Shown here: piece by piece, positions 9,380 through 18,749 of the stretch | Layout of the letters: every line of letters begins with the position of its first letter | Position numbering within the stretch: the first letter of the stretch is position 1 | DNA from: Planctomycetota bacterium | Lineage (GTDB): Bacteria; Planctomycetota; Planctomycetia; Pirellulales; Pirellulaceae | NCBI GenBank assembly: GCA_016872775.1 | Contig: VGZA01000046.1 | Span: 1-46,806 of the forward strand | Direction of reading: 5' to 3' | DNA length: 46,806 nt | The notes under the pieces: generated by a model | The model's input: the letters and a program-made list of their open reading frames with translations, nothing else | Told to the model about the DNA's origin: nothing | Database searches by the model: none | Position numbers and translations under genes: made by a program

Positions 9380-10849
9380 CTATTCGGCATCGCCTGTCTT
9401 GTGCGGGTGGGCTGGCAGGCAGGTAATCGTGACGATCATGCCGGCGAGGATCAAGACCGCACAGAGCAGGAAACTTATGCGGAACCCCAGCGTGTCCGGA
9501 TTCATTCCCGCGATGGTCCAACCTTGATGCCGACTCAAGTCGACGATCGAACCGAACACGTATCCCATCGGGGATGCCGGCACCATCAGCATCGTGGAAA
9601 ACGCCATGTTGCGCCGCAAATCACCGGTGCGCGACGCGCACGCCATGTAGTTGGGCGCATACACGCCGATGAGTTCGCCGGCACCGTAGACGCCAAACGC
9701 CAGCAGATACCAGGGACCGGTGACGCACAAAGCCCAGACTTGCGCTGCCAAAAACAGTGTCGACGTGGCCAGGATGCCGGCGCGGGGACTGGTCCTGGAG
9801 AGCATCCATCCCAGCGCGGTCCCCGCCATCACCTTGAAGCCGAACCGCAACGCATTCTGTTTGCCGGCAACGTCAGTCGATTTTTCACCGATCGCGGATT
9901 CGGTGTACAGGTTCATATTGGAGGGAATCGTATTTCCAGCGTAAACCAGAATGGTCACCGCGGTCGCCAGCAATAACACTCGCTGACGCAGGATCGGCGT
10001 GAAATGGCGTATCAAAGCGACGGCTGCCAGAGCGGCAAGCGAGTATCCCGCGATCGGCACGAGCCAGGACGATTCGCTGGACTGGAACTGGAGCACCATG
10101 ACCGATGCGAACATGCTGGGGACGCCCAACAGCAATCCCAGGACGCGCGTTATCGGTTCGCGTTCGGCTTCCTTGCTGGCGGGCGGGATGACAAAGAACT
10201 GGCTGAGTGCCGCCGCGAGAAACATGGCGGGGCCACCACAGCCGAACAACACGACGTACTTCGTGGGGAATTCGACACCGGCGAATTTGTAGCCGAACCA
10301 GCTTTCGCCGAGCAGCACCGATTGCCCCAACGACCCTACCACGGCGAGGACAGGTCCGGCGCCAAACGCCAATCCCAGCGCGGAACCACGTCGCTTTTCG
10401 TCTGTCCCGCGTCCGATCACTTCCCAGAGCAGCGCAATGGCGGCCGGCATCACCGCGCCGGAGACGCCTCCCTGCAGGATCACCAGCCCGATTTTCCAGG
10501 CCGGGGCGATCGGCAAGGCCAATGCGACGGCCAGCAGCATTTGCGCAACACCGGCGATGGCATAACAGATTGCCAGGTTTCGGCGCAGTGCACTGACCTT
10601 CGGCGAGACCCAGGCAATCAGAGCCGGGACGGCGGTCATCGCGAAGAACAAGGTCGCCGGAAGGTTCGAGATCCGTCGGTTCGCACCCAGGTACTCGCAC
10701 AGTCCGGCCTGAGTAATTCCGACGTAGAGCATCGGCGCGGCGAGGTACTGCAGGCCCGTGCAGCATGCGAACAGGATCATATTGCGACGCTGAACCACCG
10801 GATCAAGCGTGCAAGCCGGCGGAGCGGCGGATTCGGTTCGTTCGGGCAT
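9380..10849 (-). CDS. MFS transporter
   Basis: The product is a 489-aa inner-membrane protein with about twelve hydrophobic helices in two halves split near residue 235 (the PASKEAEREPITR loop). The first helix carries MILFACCTGLQYLAAPMLYV. The start at 10849 is supported by an AGGAGG site 8 nt upstream. The family moves small solutes by proton-coupled or facilitated exchange. It lies between the Gfo/Idh/MocA oxidoreductase (58 bp upstream) and the sialidase-like gene (98 bp downstream), all co-directional, so a sugar or sugar-acid substrate is plausible. No substrate motif is readable. Confidence 0.85.
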   Translation of the reverse strand: MPERTESAAPPACTLDPVVQRRNMILFACCTGLQYLAAPMLYVGITQAGLCEYLGANRRISNLPATLFFAMTAVPALIAWVSPKVSALRRNLAICYAIAGVAQMLLAVALALPIAPAWKIGLVILQGGVSGAVMPAAIALLWEVIGRGTDEKRRGSALGLAFGAGPVLAVVGSLGQSVLLGESWFGYKFAGVEFPTKYVVLFGCGGPAMFLAAALSQFFVIPPASKEAEREPITRVLGLLLGVPSMFASVMVLQFQSSESSWLVPIAGYSLAALAAVALIRHFTPILRQRVLLLATAVTILVYAGNTIPSNMNLYTESAIGEKSTDVAGKQNALRFGFKVMAGTALGWMLSRTSPRAGILATSTLFLAAQVWALCVTGPWYLLAFGVYGAGELIGVYAPNYMACASRTGDLRRNMAFSTMLMVPASPMGYVFGSIVDLSRHQGWTIAGMNPDTLGFRISFLLCAVLILAGMIVTITCLPAHPHKTGDAE

Positions 10850-10907
10850 GTTGGTGAACCTCCTCTTTGAGGCAGAGCGTTCGGGGAGGGCAGGCCGTCG
10901 AGGTTCG

Positions 10908-11960
10908 CTAGTTGCCGTGGACCGCGATTGGCAGGTCTATTGGCTGCCTTTCGCGCGCGGAAATCAAGCAGGCCTGACAGATTTCGACAGCCGCGCGGCC
11001 TTCCGCGCCGCCAACCACCGGTTCGCGCCCAGCGCGTATCGCGTCGACGAAATCCTGAATCACGCCTCGGTGCGGATACAGCCGCACGGGCGACTTCGGC
11101 TCCTTGAGATAGTCGAAACGCTCCGGTGTCTCGACGCGTTCCCATTTGCCGTCCCGCGCCAAATCGAGGAACTCGAAATTTTCAAGGTCGAGCATTCCGT
11201 CCCGACCCAGCACCTGAAAGCGCACTTCGCTGGATGGCAGGCTGGGCCGCGGCAGTTCCGAGGTGATCCACATCTGGGCCATCGCGCCGCCATCAAATTC
11301 CAATTGCGCCATTACCGACAACGCCGGCGACGGCAGGTCGCTATAGGTCTGTACCTGCGCAAAGACGCGGCGCACGTCGCGACCGGTCAGCCAGCGCAGA
11401 AAATCGGCGTTGTGGGTCGCCATGCCGAAGAACAATCCTCCGCCGGCCGGATCGAGCATCCACGGTCGGCTTTCGAGCAGGTCCCGGGTCAGCCACAGAG
11501 GAAAGGCCGAAACGGTCCTCAACATCCGAATCGGTCCGAGCGTGCCCTGATCGATCAACTGCTTCGCGCGCTGCGTCAGTTTCCGATAACGCTCGGTCTT
11601 GACCACCCCCAATCGAACATTCGCCGCGCGGCAGGCCTCGATCATGGCGTCGCATTCGGCAACGGTGGGCGCCATTGGCTTTTCCGCCAGCACATGTTTC
11701 CCCGCAGCCGCAGCGATCCTGGTCAATCGCAGGCGGTCCTGGTCCGGAGTGGCCAGCACCACGGCGTCGACGTCGGGGCGCGCTACCATCGATTCCAGAG
11801 TGGGTTCGCATGGGACAGCGTAATCGGCCGCCAGAGCCGCGGCCCGTTTGCCGCCTGTGACAGCGACGAGCTGGCAGCCTTGCGCGTGATGGGCCACCGC
11901 TTCCGAATAGGTCAACCCCATAAAGCCACTGCCGACGATCCCGATTCCAACCGTTTTCAT
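10908..11960 (-). CDS. Gfo/Idh/MocA family NAD(P)-dependent oxidoreductase
   Basis: The product is 350 aa. The N-terminal Rossmann fold has GIVGSGFMG (about 7-15) for NAD(P) binding. The conserved EKP motif of the family is at E93-K94-P95 (LAEKPMAPTV). The C-terminal alpha/beta domain contains GGGLFFGMATHNADFLRWL, with the usual H-N catalytic-region pair. The start at 11960 is preceded by GGGAGTG; the open frame upstream runs through palindromic repeats and is not coding. Such enzymes oxidise or epimerise sugars, inositols and related compounds in the cytoplasm. Here it neighbours a transporter and a sialidase-like protein. Upstream lies a 134-bp region with four palindromes that may act in its control. 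Confidence 0.92.
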   Translation of the reverse strand: MKTVGIGIVGSGFMGLTYSEAVAHHAQGCQLVAVTGGKRAAALAADYAVPCEPTLESMVARPDVDAVVLATPDQDRLRLTRIAAAAGKHVLAEKPMAPTVAECDAMIEACRAANVRLGVVKTERYRKLTQRAKQLIDQGTLGPIRMLRTVSAFPLWLTRDLLESRPWMLDPAGGGLFFGMATHNADFLRWLTGRDVRRVFAQVQTYSDLPSPALSVMAQLEFDGGAMAQMWITSELPRPSLPSSEVRFQVLGRDGMLDLENFEFLDLARDGKWERVETPERFDYLKEPKSPVRLYPHRGVIQDFVDAIRAGREPVVGGAEGRAAVEICQACLISARERQPIDLPIAVHGN

Positions 11961-11985
11961 TTTTTCACTCCCGCAAATCCGTAGC

Positions 11986-12087
11986 ACGGACATCTTGCCC
12001 GTCCAATCCTTCTTGGACGGACAGGATGTCCGTCCTACCTCACGCGGACAGTATGTCCGTATTACATCGCACGAACAGAACGTCCAT
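11986..12087. repeat. Four 17-bp palindromic units at about 27-bp period
   Basis: Imperfect palindromes start at 11986, 12017, 12044 and 12071, with spacing 31, 27 and 27. The best copy is ACGGACAGGATGTCCGT; the others differ at a few positions. A further inverted repeat, GTCCAA/TTGGAC, lies between the first two. The block fills the gap between the ceramidase-like gene and the start of the Gfo/Idh/MocA gene. It may be a dispersed REP-like element or an operator array. Confidence 0.8.
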
Positions 12088-12094
12088 CCCACAA

Positions 12095-13510
12095 CTAAAC
12101 GAGCAGTTGGCGAATCCCTTGCACCAGAATCTCGTCGATGGTTGGTTCGCAAAATGCAACGCCTACTTCATAGCCGCCTTGGGGATAGGCTTCCTTGATC
12201 GGAATATACCACGGTCCACAGTCGCCGTAGGCGGCGGTGGCAACGAACCGAGTCGGCGCGACCTGCTGGGCCCGCAACTGGTACTCGATAAAAGACTCCG
12301 CCGGCAGATGCAGCAGCGCCGTGTCGTCCAGATGCAAGGCGGACAACACCATCGGCACGCGAGCCTCACAGCGCTTCAGCCAGCTCAGCATCATCGATCC
12401 CCGGATGCGGTTCGCCATACTGTTGTCCTCGCGGGCAATGTCGTTGCTCAACATCTCCGCCGCAAACGAGACCCGCGGCTGCGGAACAAGCTCCTGAGTC
12501 CGCCAGGACAGGCTCCGCACGGGTCGCGGTTCGAGCTTTCCGATCGAAGATTCCAGGGCGGCAAAGACGCGATCGGTGAGTTCGCGGCGGGCCTGGGGCG
12601 TGCCGTCGTTGTATTTGCCGGCGGCAATGTTGCCGGCACAGCCAGTAAAATAGAGGTGCAGGCAGTCTGGGTCGGCCTGCTGCAGTCGCTTCCGCGCCAG
12701 GCCGGCGAAATCGCTGCTGACCCTCCCGTCTCCGTAGTAACTCATCGGATGCGTCGCATAGTAATGGCAGGCCGCCACGCGCCGATTGCCGTCGTAGAAT
12801 GCGACGGTCCGAAGCTCAGGATCGATCAGCCCTTCAGGCAGCTCCTGGTGCACCGGATTGCGGCTGGAGCTCCCCCGCCAATCGGAGATCTTTCCGTCGG
12901 GCCCGACGAACCGACGATTGCTCGCGACCCGCTCGACGACAGCCTTGCCGGTCGCCACCTGTGTCAGGGGCCGCGCCTCCTTAAGCGAGCGCTGCAAGGC
13001 TGCCGCGGTCTTCCGCACACAATCGTCGAAATATTCAAGATGCACCACCGCGTTGCGCAGCGATTCAAAACGAGCACAAGTTCTCTGCGATTCCAGACAG
13101 ACAAAAGGCGCGTTGTGCTGGTGAACGCACTGGATGGCCACGCGATCCGGTGACGTGGCCGCTGCGCGGGCCAGTTCTTCTCTCCAACGTATGTGGGCTT
13201 CGTTCAGGATGCCGGTCCAGTCGACGGCACACAGGACAATCGGCGCTCCCGCGCCGCGAATGACAATCCCGACCGCTTCGAGCGGATCGTCCTGGCCGGA
13301 AACCGGCGCGATCCAGCCGCCGCACAGCGGGTGTCCCTGCGGAGGCGAAACGTCGGCATGAAACGTGGCAATCTCCAACTTGCCATCCGCCGCCCAAACC
13401 TTCCGGCTGCTCCGCCCCAACAGGAAATGGCCAAACGCCGCCGCTTGCAGCGCCGTGAACTGACGTCGCGTTACTTTCCTGGTCGAATCCGATCGCTCGT
13501 TCCACTTCAT
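12095..13510 (-). CDS. Neutral/alkaline ceramidase-like protein with Tat-type signal
   Basis: The 471-aa product resembles the N-terminal catalytic domain of neutral/alkaline non-lysosomal ceramidase (PF04734). The N-terminus KVTRRQFTALQAAAFGHFLL (about 11-30) looks like a twin-arginine signal. Family landmarks are DVSPPQGHPLCGGW near the start of the domain, the histidine cluster IQCVHQHNAP (metal-ligand region), HYYATHPMSYYGDG, SSDFAGLAR and FTGCAGNIAAGKYND (nucleophile region). ATG at 13510 has AGGAG 8 nt upstream. Many environmental bacteria, planctomycetes included, carry such proteins with untested substrates, so ceramide hydrolysis is not certain. A second homologue follows upstream at 13751-15151. 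Confidence 0.82.
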   Translation of the reverse strand: MKWNERSDSTRKVTRRQFTALQAAAFGHFLLGRSSRKVWAADGKLEIATFHADVSPPQGHPLCGGWIAPVSGQDDPLEAVGIVIRGAGAPIVLCAVDWTGILNEAHIRWREELARAAATSPDRVAIQCVHQHNAPFVCLESQRTCARFESLRNAVVHLEYFDDCVRKTAAALQRSLKEARPLTQVATGKAVVERVASNRRFVGPDGKISDWRGSSSRNPVHQELPEGLIDPELRTVAFYDGNRRVAACHYYATHPMSYYGDGRVSSDFAGLARKRLQQADPDCLHLYFTGCAGNIAAGKYNDGTPQARRELTDRVFAALESSIGKLEPRPVRSLSWRTQELVPQPRVSFAAEMLSNDIAREDNSMANRIRGSMMLSWLKRCEARVPMVLSALHLDDTALLHLPAESFIEYQLRAQQVAPTRFVATAAYGDCGPWYIPIKEAYPQGGYEVGVAFCEPTIDEILVQGIRQLLV

Positions 13511-13645
13511 TAGGCTGCTCCTGAATTGGTGCCAACGGCCGATCGAACCACGCCCGCGATCAGCGTCGACGGATCGAGATTGTAGCATAAGACCATACGG
13601 GGAACGGGGGGAGGTTGTGTGCCACGGTTGAGGGCCGTCCCGAGT

Positions 13646-13662
13646 CCGTGCCGACGGCACGG
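13646..13662. repeat. Perfect 7-bp-arm inverted repeat in intergenic gap
   Basis: CCGTGCC, GAC, GGCACGG forms a perfect hairpin in the 240-bp gap between the two ceramidase-like genes, just beyond the 3' end of the upstream one (reverse strand). There is no T-tract, so it is not a classical terminator. It resembles the GTGCCGNCGGCAC-type palindromes that recur in planctomycete intergenic DNA (from memory). Confidence 0.5.
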
Positions 13663-13750
13663 GACGAAGGACAATTAATTTCTTCCAGTCCCCAAATCCC
13701 CGGGCTGATGAAATTGTGACAAAAGCGACCTGATCGCGGTTTCGGGCCCG

Positions 13751-15151
13751 TCAAGGTTTCTCCGCCGGCGCGAATCGTCCACGAACCCGCTTGACCTGGC
13801 GATGCACCGATTCCACGATCCGCTCCTCGAGCTCGGGTCGAAATGGACCGGGCAGCGACTGATAGATCACCGCCTCGGTTCCTTCGTAGCCACCCTCGGC
13901 CAGAACACGACGATTGGGGACATAAGCACTGACGAGATTGGAATAGCCAGCAACCCAGACCTGATGTCGATCCTGCGCAAGCTCCTGCTTGAGGCGAAGC
14001 GCATAGTCCACAACCGGTTCACCTCCAAGTGCCACCAGCGTCAACATCTGCCCGAATTCAATCACTTGTACCGGCAACGGATAATCGGGTGGGTGATCAC
14101 CCTGATTCGGCCACTGCCGCAGAATCGATCGCGCATGCCTGGAAACAAATCCGTTGCCGGAATTCGCTCGGGCTTCCAGTTCGGACCGCGGGGGAAGCGG
14201 AGCAAAAGGCAAAGGACAGGTTTCCAGACTGGTCGTGAGTCTGGCGTTCAAGAGTTTCGCCGGGGCAGCCAACCCCGCTTCTACGGCCATGGCAAGGGCG
14301 ATCCCGTTTTGTTCCGCGTCCTGCAGATGGCGTCGAGGTGCCGGATCCTGATCGCCGCCACATCCGGCAAGAAACAGCATGACCGCGTCCGGATGGTCCG
14401 ATTCCAGTTTTCGTTGCGCGAAGCCAGCGTAGTCGCCATGAATCTGCAGAACAGGGCCAAGTGCGGTGTTGTGACAGGCGTAGCCAAAGAGTAACCCCAC
14501 CAGTTTTCCCTCCCTCGAATCGATGCGCAGCACCGGCACATCATGATCGACGGGCCCGTCGGGATTCGGTCCCAACCTGAAGCCACCCGGCGTGTGTTGC
14601 CGGCGATTCATCGCGAAGCCACAGCGCGCGTGCGAGTAACCGACCTGGACGGTCTGCTGGCTCGAGATTGCCTCGCCAATGGCCGCTTCGACTTTCTTCA
14701 AAAGCTCCTTGACGTAGTTGTCGGCTCGCCTCCCCCAGATCGGTTCGATGCCCCAGTCGGCAACGGTCTGGCTTGAGACCATTGGGCCTCCGTGTGTATG
14801 GGACACATTCAGCAGCAACTCCTCCGGTTTCAACCCGAAGCTCTTGGACACGACGTCCAGGATCAAGTCTCGTAGGGAACCGGGAATCTCAATCAGGTCC
14901 AAGGTCAACACGACCAGGCGATTCCTGTCGGCGTCCGACAGGACGAGCGCTCGAGCGTACAAGTCGGTCAATTTGCCCTCGAAGGGGCTGTTTCGGGCGG
15001 CGTAACCGGCCATCCAAACCGGTTCGGTCGGCGTGATCGTGACCTTGGCGACCCCGGCCTTCCAAAGGTCCGGTTCGGCGGCCGATGCGGTCGGGATGCT
15101 GTTGAACCAGACGAAACAGGAGAGGATAAACAGACAGAATCGGTGGCGCAT
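13751..15151 (-). CDS. Neutral/alkaline ceramidase-like secreted protein
   Basis: The product is 466 aa with a clear Sec signal peptide (about 1-25, FCLFILSCFVWFNSIPTASA). The ceramidase-like domain begins at KAGVAKVTITPTEPVWMAGY. The metal-ligand motif NVSHTHGGPMVSS is much closer to the family consensus than in the neighbouring paralogue. Other landmarks are FGYACHNTALGP, IHGDYAGFAQRKLE and FLAGCGGDQDPAP. It is likely periplasmic or exported. Overall resemblance to the 12095-13510 product indicates a tandem pair that has diverged (Sec versus Tat export, different histidine motif). The usual C-terminal immunoglobulin-like domain of full-length ceramidases seems absent. Confidence 0.87.
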   Translation of the reverse strand: MRHRFCLFILSCFVWFNSIPTASAAEPDLWKAGVAKVTITPTEPVWMAGYAARNSPFEGKLTDLYARALVLSDADRNRLVVLTLDLIEIPGSLRDLILDVVSKSFGLKPEELLLNVSHTHGGPMVSSQTVADWGIEPIWGRRADNYVKELLKKVEAAIGEAISSQQTVQVGYSHARCGFAMNRRQHTPGGFRLGPNPDGPVDHDVPVLRIDSREGKLVGLLFGYACHNTALGPVLQIHGDYAGFAQRKLESDHPDAVMLFLAGCGGDQDPAPRRHLQDAEQNGIALAMAVEAGLAAPAKLLNARLTTSLETCPLPFAPLPPRSELEARANSGNGFVSRHARSILRQWPNQGDHPPDYPLPVQVIEFGQMLTLVALGGEPVVDYALRLKQELAQDRHQVWVAGYSNLVSAYVPNRRVLAEGGYEGTEAVIYQSLPGPFRPELEERIVESVHRQVKRVRGRFAPAEKP

Positions 15152-15260
15152 GACTCGGCTCGTCGAAGGGGTGCTGGGATTTCACCGCCACGCTATGAGA
15201 ATCAGAGTCGCCTGTCCAGAGGCGGCACAACCTGGAATCAGGTGCTCCGCCGCTCCTCGG

Positions 15261-16763
15261 TCATTGGGTCCGTTCAAACAGGCAGGCGGAAATTGCCGCG
15301 GCGCGCAGGCGCCAGTGATTCGAATTGTTAAACGCTTCCGCTTGCGTCGATCGCTGCGGGACGAGCGCGAACTGGCAGCGCCAATCGTCTGCCCAATCGA
15401 GCGTCTGGCCGGCCGCCTGCCGTTCCGACTGCACGTACCGCTCGAGAAACGCATTGCCGAATAGCTCGCAACGATCGTCGATCATCGTCCTCAATCCGGG
15501 GGCGTGGAACTCCACGAACCCGCCCAGCCCCAGCGAGTTATAGATTCGAGCCCCAGGATTCTGTCGCTCGATTGACTGTAATTCACCGATCAGTTCGACG
15601 GGCCAGCGATCGACCGAATGTTTAGCCCAGCCGCCGCCAGCCAGAGGCAGACGCCAGCCCAGCATCGGTCCGATCAGGATCGCCACCATCAGTCCGCAGG
15701 CCGTCAGCCAGGATGCCGAGGACGGGTGCGGCGGGGCGATCGGAGCGCGGAACCAGTCGCCGGGCTTCAACCAGCGACTCAATCGGGTGTGGGGCAAGAG
15801 GTCGGCGAGAGCGATCGCCGCTACCACGGCGAACAATGGTGCGTGACGGACGCGCGTCCATGCCAGTGCCCACCACACCAAGGGTATGAGCCACGTTGCC
15901 CGCAACGGGCGTTCGGCAGTAAAGAGTGCGAGGCAATACAGTCCGCCCAAAGCGACGACGCCCCAGGTTTCCGCATGGGCCCAATCGAGCGGCGCATGTT
16001 CCTCGATAATGTTTGGCAGGGCCATAGTCATGATGCGTGCCCAGGCGATCGGCATTTCCGCGCCGTACGGATTCATGAGCATCGCCAGGCCGCAAATCGG
16101 GGGCAGCGCCCTCCCCCAACCACGAAGAATTCGATACCGGGCGTCGTCCTCCGTGCGTCGCCAGGCCGAACAGACCCAGCCGAATCCGACGAAGACGAGT
16201 GTGGCAAATCCCGCCAATACTCCGCCATGGCAGTTTGTCCAGAGAACGAACAATGGCGCCAACAGCCAGAGTCGAGTTGGCGGCGCCCGCCCCGACTCGC
16301 AGTCCACCAGCCATGCCATGGTCAGCGCCAGCAAGCCGATCGTGATCAGGTGTGGTCGCACGTGGAAGTGGTGGGAACTGGCCAGCAGCACGATGACCGC
16401 GAGAAATGCGGCGGCCAACGGATGCAGGCCGCAGTCGAGCCAGCGGACGAGTAACCGGGAATACAGCCACCCCAATCCGAAACAGGTAATGGAGAGCAGC
16501 AGATCCCAGCCACCGAGCCAATGCCCGATCCCCATGGCGATTTCCGGCAGCCATTGCAACGCCAGCCACGATTCGGAGGCACGGGTGAACGTGAAGAAAT
16601 CGTCGCGAACCAGTTCCCCGCGGAGCACCATCCGCTGGCCCAACACCGTATGCCAGAACGTGCCTGGATCGCGCAACAGCGAGCTGCGTCCCAGCACGAG
16701 CAGCGACAGAGAGATCGATAACCACAACAGGGGATTTCGCCAGCGTCGGATCGCTTGCATCAT
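15261..16763 (-). CDS. Multi-pass membrane protein, GT-C-like, unknown
   Basis: The 500-aa protein has about ten hydrophobic helices spread through residues 10-390 and a soluble C-terminal region of about 110 residues containing NSLGLGGFVEFHAPGLRTMI and DDRCELFG. The first loop after helix 1 holds RDPGTFWHTVLGQRMV. The start ATG at 16763 has GAGG 5 nt upstream. The architecture (helical bundle plus extracytoplasmic tail) recalls planctomycete membrane proteins of the GT-C clan, but I cannot name a catalytic motif. The next gene upstream, 48 bp away on the same strand, encodes a similar-style membrane protein, so the two are probably co-transcribed. Confidence 0.75.
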   Translation of the reverse strand: MMQAIRRWRNPLLWLSISLSLLVLGRSSLLRDPGTFWHTVLGQRMVLRGELVRDDFFTFTRASESWLALQWLPEIAMGIGHWLGGWDLLLSITCFGLGWLYSRLLVRWLDCGLHPLAAAFLAVIVLLASSHHFHVRPHLITIGLLALTMAWLVDCESGRAPPTRLWLLAPLFVLWTNCHGGVLAGFATLVFVGFGWVCSAWRRTEDDARYRILRGWGRALPPICGLAMLMNPYGAEMPIAWARIMTMALPNIIEEHAPLDWAHAETWGVVALGGLYCLALFTAERPLRATWLIPLVWWALAWTRVRHAPLFAVVAAIALADLLPHTRLSRWLKPGDWFRAPIAPPHPSSASWLTACGLMVAILIGPMLGWRLPLAGGGWAKHSVDRWPVELIGELQSIERQNPGARIYNSLGLGGFVEFHAPGLRTMIDDRCELFGNAFLERYVQSERQAAGQTLDWADDWRCQFALVPQRSTQAEAFNNSNHWRLRAAAISACLFERTQ

Positions 16764-16811
16764 CGAACCTCGAGGGAGCGGGAAACTCAGAAGGTGTCCC
16801 TTACGTCGCGT

Positions 16812-18749
16812 TCATTCCAAATCGGGTTCCGGCAGGGGTGATCGGAGCCGCCAGAGTTCAAAGCCGTCGACAAGCGTTTCGCGGGAGAGTAACGCTTCCG
16901 GGTGCGCGGCACACCACGACTGCAATTGGGGCCAGAGTCGTCGCCGAGTTTCCGGGGGAGCGGGACCGGGCCAGTTCCAACTGGCGGTCCAATCCCAATC
17001 GGTGGCATGCACCAGGTACGGTACGGGTTCGCCGGGTGCCATCCCGGCACGGAAATGGGGCAGGCGATTCCAGAACGGCAGGAACTCGGCCAGCCTCACC
17101 TGCTGCCGCGTCAGGTACGAAATCAGATGGGCATCGTAGGGCTCGGCTACGGCAAAGGAGACCCCCCGCCGGGTTAGCTCCCGGGCCAGGCGCGCCAACG
17201 GATGGGGGGCGCCGAGTTGCGCGAAGTAGCTTAGTTGGCCGACGGACCAGCACGTCAACAGAATCGAAGTGGCGAGTGCCGCGAGCGGGAATCGACGGGG
17301 CTGAACCAGCGCGGCGGCAATCAAGCCGGGCACGATCGTCCAGAGCGGCACGAGGTACCGCACCGACGTGAAATCGAATGCGCAGGCGCTGATCAGAAAC
17401 AGGCCGATGAATCCGATCGCGGCGAGGACCAGGAACGCGGCGGGACTCAACTGTGCGGCGTCTAAGCGGAAGAGATTCTGGAGTTGCCGCCGTTGCCCCC
17501 AGGCGGTGGTCGCGACCAGTACCAGCAGGCAGAAGATACTCAAGGCATGCACGAGCGGCAGGGCGCGCTGCAGATCGGGTTCCAGCGGAAAAAGCTTGTA
17601 ATCGCGGCCAACGAGGACCAGATCGGTGAACGAGCGTGAATCCGCGCCGAACAGCAGCGGCAACCCGCGCCACAGGTACTCCCCGGTCTCCGCAATCGTC
17701 CAGAGCGGGCCAATCGCCATCGGCAGGGAATCATCGAGTTCCTCGCCACGAGCGATGCGGGTGACCACGTAGAGTCCGTTGGGGAAGTAACCGACCAGCA
17801 GTCCGAGGATCGCGGGCGCGGACGCCGACAGCAGACCGCGAATCCAAGGCAGTGGCTGGAACTTGATCCAGACGAACCGCAACAGCAGCAGAGAACCGAT
17901 CAGCAGAATTGGGAGGGCGACCGCCGTGGGAAAGAGCCCCAACAGGACGCGATACTTCACGCCCGATGAGCGCACCGTAACGGTAAATGCGACGTTGATC
18001 GCCAGTATCATTCCTGTCAGGACCAGCCATGCTGCCAGCGGCAACCGCGGGAAGGCGTTGTCGAGCATCTCCAGTCCTCGCCGGCTGGCGGGATGGTTTC
18101 GCAACAAGGGCAGGCCGTGCCAGCCGATTGCGTGCACGAGTACGGGCGCGGCGAATGCCAGGATCATGGGATTGATCCACATCCCCGAGCCGAGCAGGAA
18201 TCCCAGCGTGAGTTTGGCGAGCGTGGCAGGGCGAGGCTGTTGCACAAACTGTGCGAAGTACAGCCACCAGAGCATCGAACCCCAGAGGAAGATCTCGATG
18301 TAACCACCGCGCGCGGCGATGCTCCATTGAAGAAACGCGGGCGCGGCGCACAGCAGCGCGGCGGTGCCGACCAGGGCCGGCACCCGGCCAAACCAGCTCG
18401 AGAGCATTCGAAACTGCACGCCGGCAAACACCGCGAATACGATCGCTGGTCCAAGTCGCAGCCAGATCACGGGCGACTCGATGCGTGTCACCAGCGGAGC
18501 AATCAAGTACGCTTCCAGCGCGCCCATATAGCGCTGCCCGTAGAAATAGGCGGGGTATCGATCGCCAGCCGCAATATCCTCCGCCATCAGGCCTACAATT
18601 CCCTCGTCCGAATGCAGCATCACCTCGCCTTGCAGCACAAAAGGGAGGCGAACCAACAGGCCCAGTGCCGCCACCAGGCAGGCCAGGCCGAAGTCGAATG
18701 CACCCGACCGGGAAGCTGGATTGGACACGGCGTTACTCATCTGCGGCAT
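16812..18749 (-). CDS. Glycosyltransferase-39-like (ArnT/PMT-type) membrane protein
   Basis: The 645-aa protein has a first helix at about 22-42 followed by a loop with HSDEGIVGLMAEDIAAGDRY and FYGQRYMGALEAYLIAP. Acidic residues in the first extracytoplasmic loop are typical of GT-C (PMT/ArnT) enzymes. About twelve helices continue to residue 520, and the C-terminal 120 residues are soluble and Trp-rich (WDWTASWNWPG). The start could be 18749 or the ATG at 18740; neither has a strong ribosome binding site. GT-C enzymes transfer sugars from polyprenyl-phosphate donors, which would fit the GT2 enzyme at 5527-6525. The acceptor is unknown. Confidence 0.72.
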   Translation of the reverse strand: MPQMSNAVSNPASRSGAFDFGLACLVAALGLLVRLPFVLQGEVMLHSDEGIVGLMAEDIAAGDRYPAYFYGQRYMGALEAYLIAPLVTRIESPVIWLRLGPAIVFAVFAGVQFRMLSSWFGRVPALVGTAALLCAAPAFLQWSIAARGGYIEIFLWGSMLWWLYFAQFVQQPRPATLAKLTLGFLLGSGMWINPMILAFAAPVLVHAIGWHGLPLLRNHPASRRGLEMLDNAFPRLPLAAWLVLTGMILAINVAFTVTVRSSGVKYRVLLGLFPTAVALPILLIGSLLLLRFVWIKFQPLPWIRGLLSASAPAILGLLVGYFPNGLYVVTRIARGEELDDSLPMAIGPLWTIAETGEYLWRGLPLLFGADSRSFTDLVLVGRDYKLFPLEPDLQRALPLVHALSIFCLLVLVATTAWGQRRQLQNLFRLDAAQLSPAAFLVLAAIGFIGLFLISACAFDFTSVRYLVPLWTIVPGLIAAALVQPRRFPLAALATSILLTCWSVGQLSYFAQLGAPHPLARLARELTRRGVSFAVAEPYDAHLISYLTRQQVRLAEFLPFWNRLPHFRAGMAPGEPVPYLVHATDWDWTASWNWPGPAPPETRRRLWPQLQSWCAAHPEALLSRETLVDGFELWRLRSPLPEPDLE

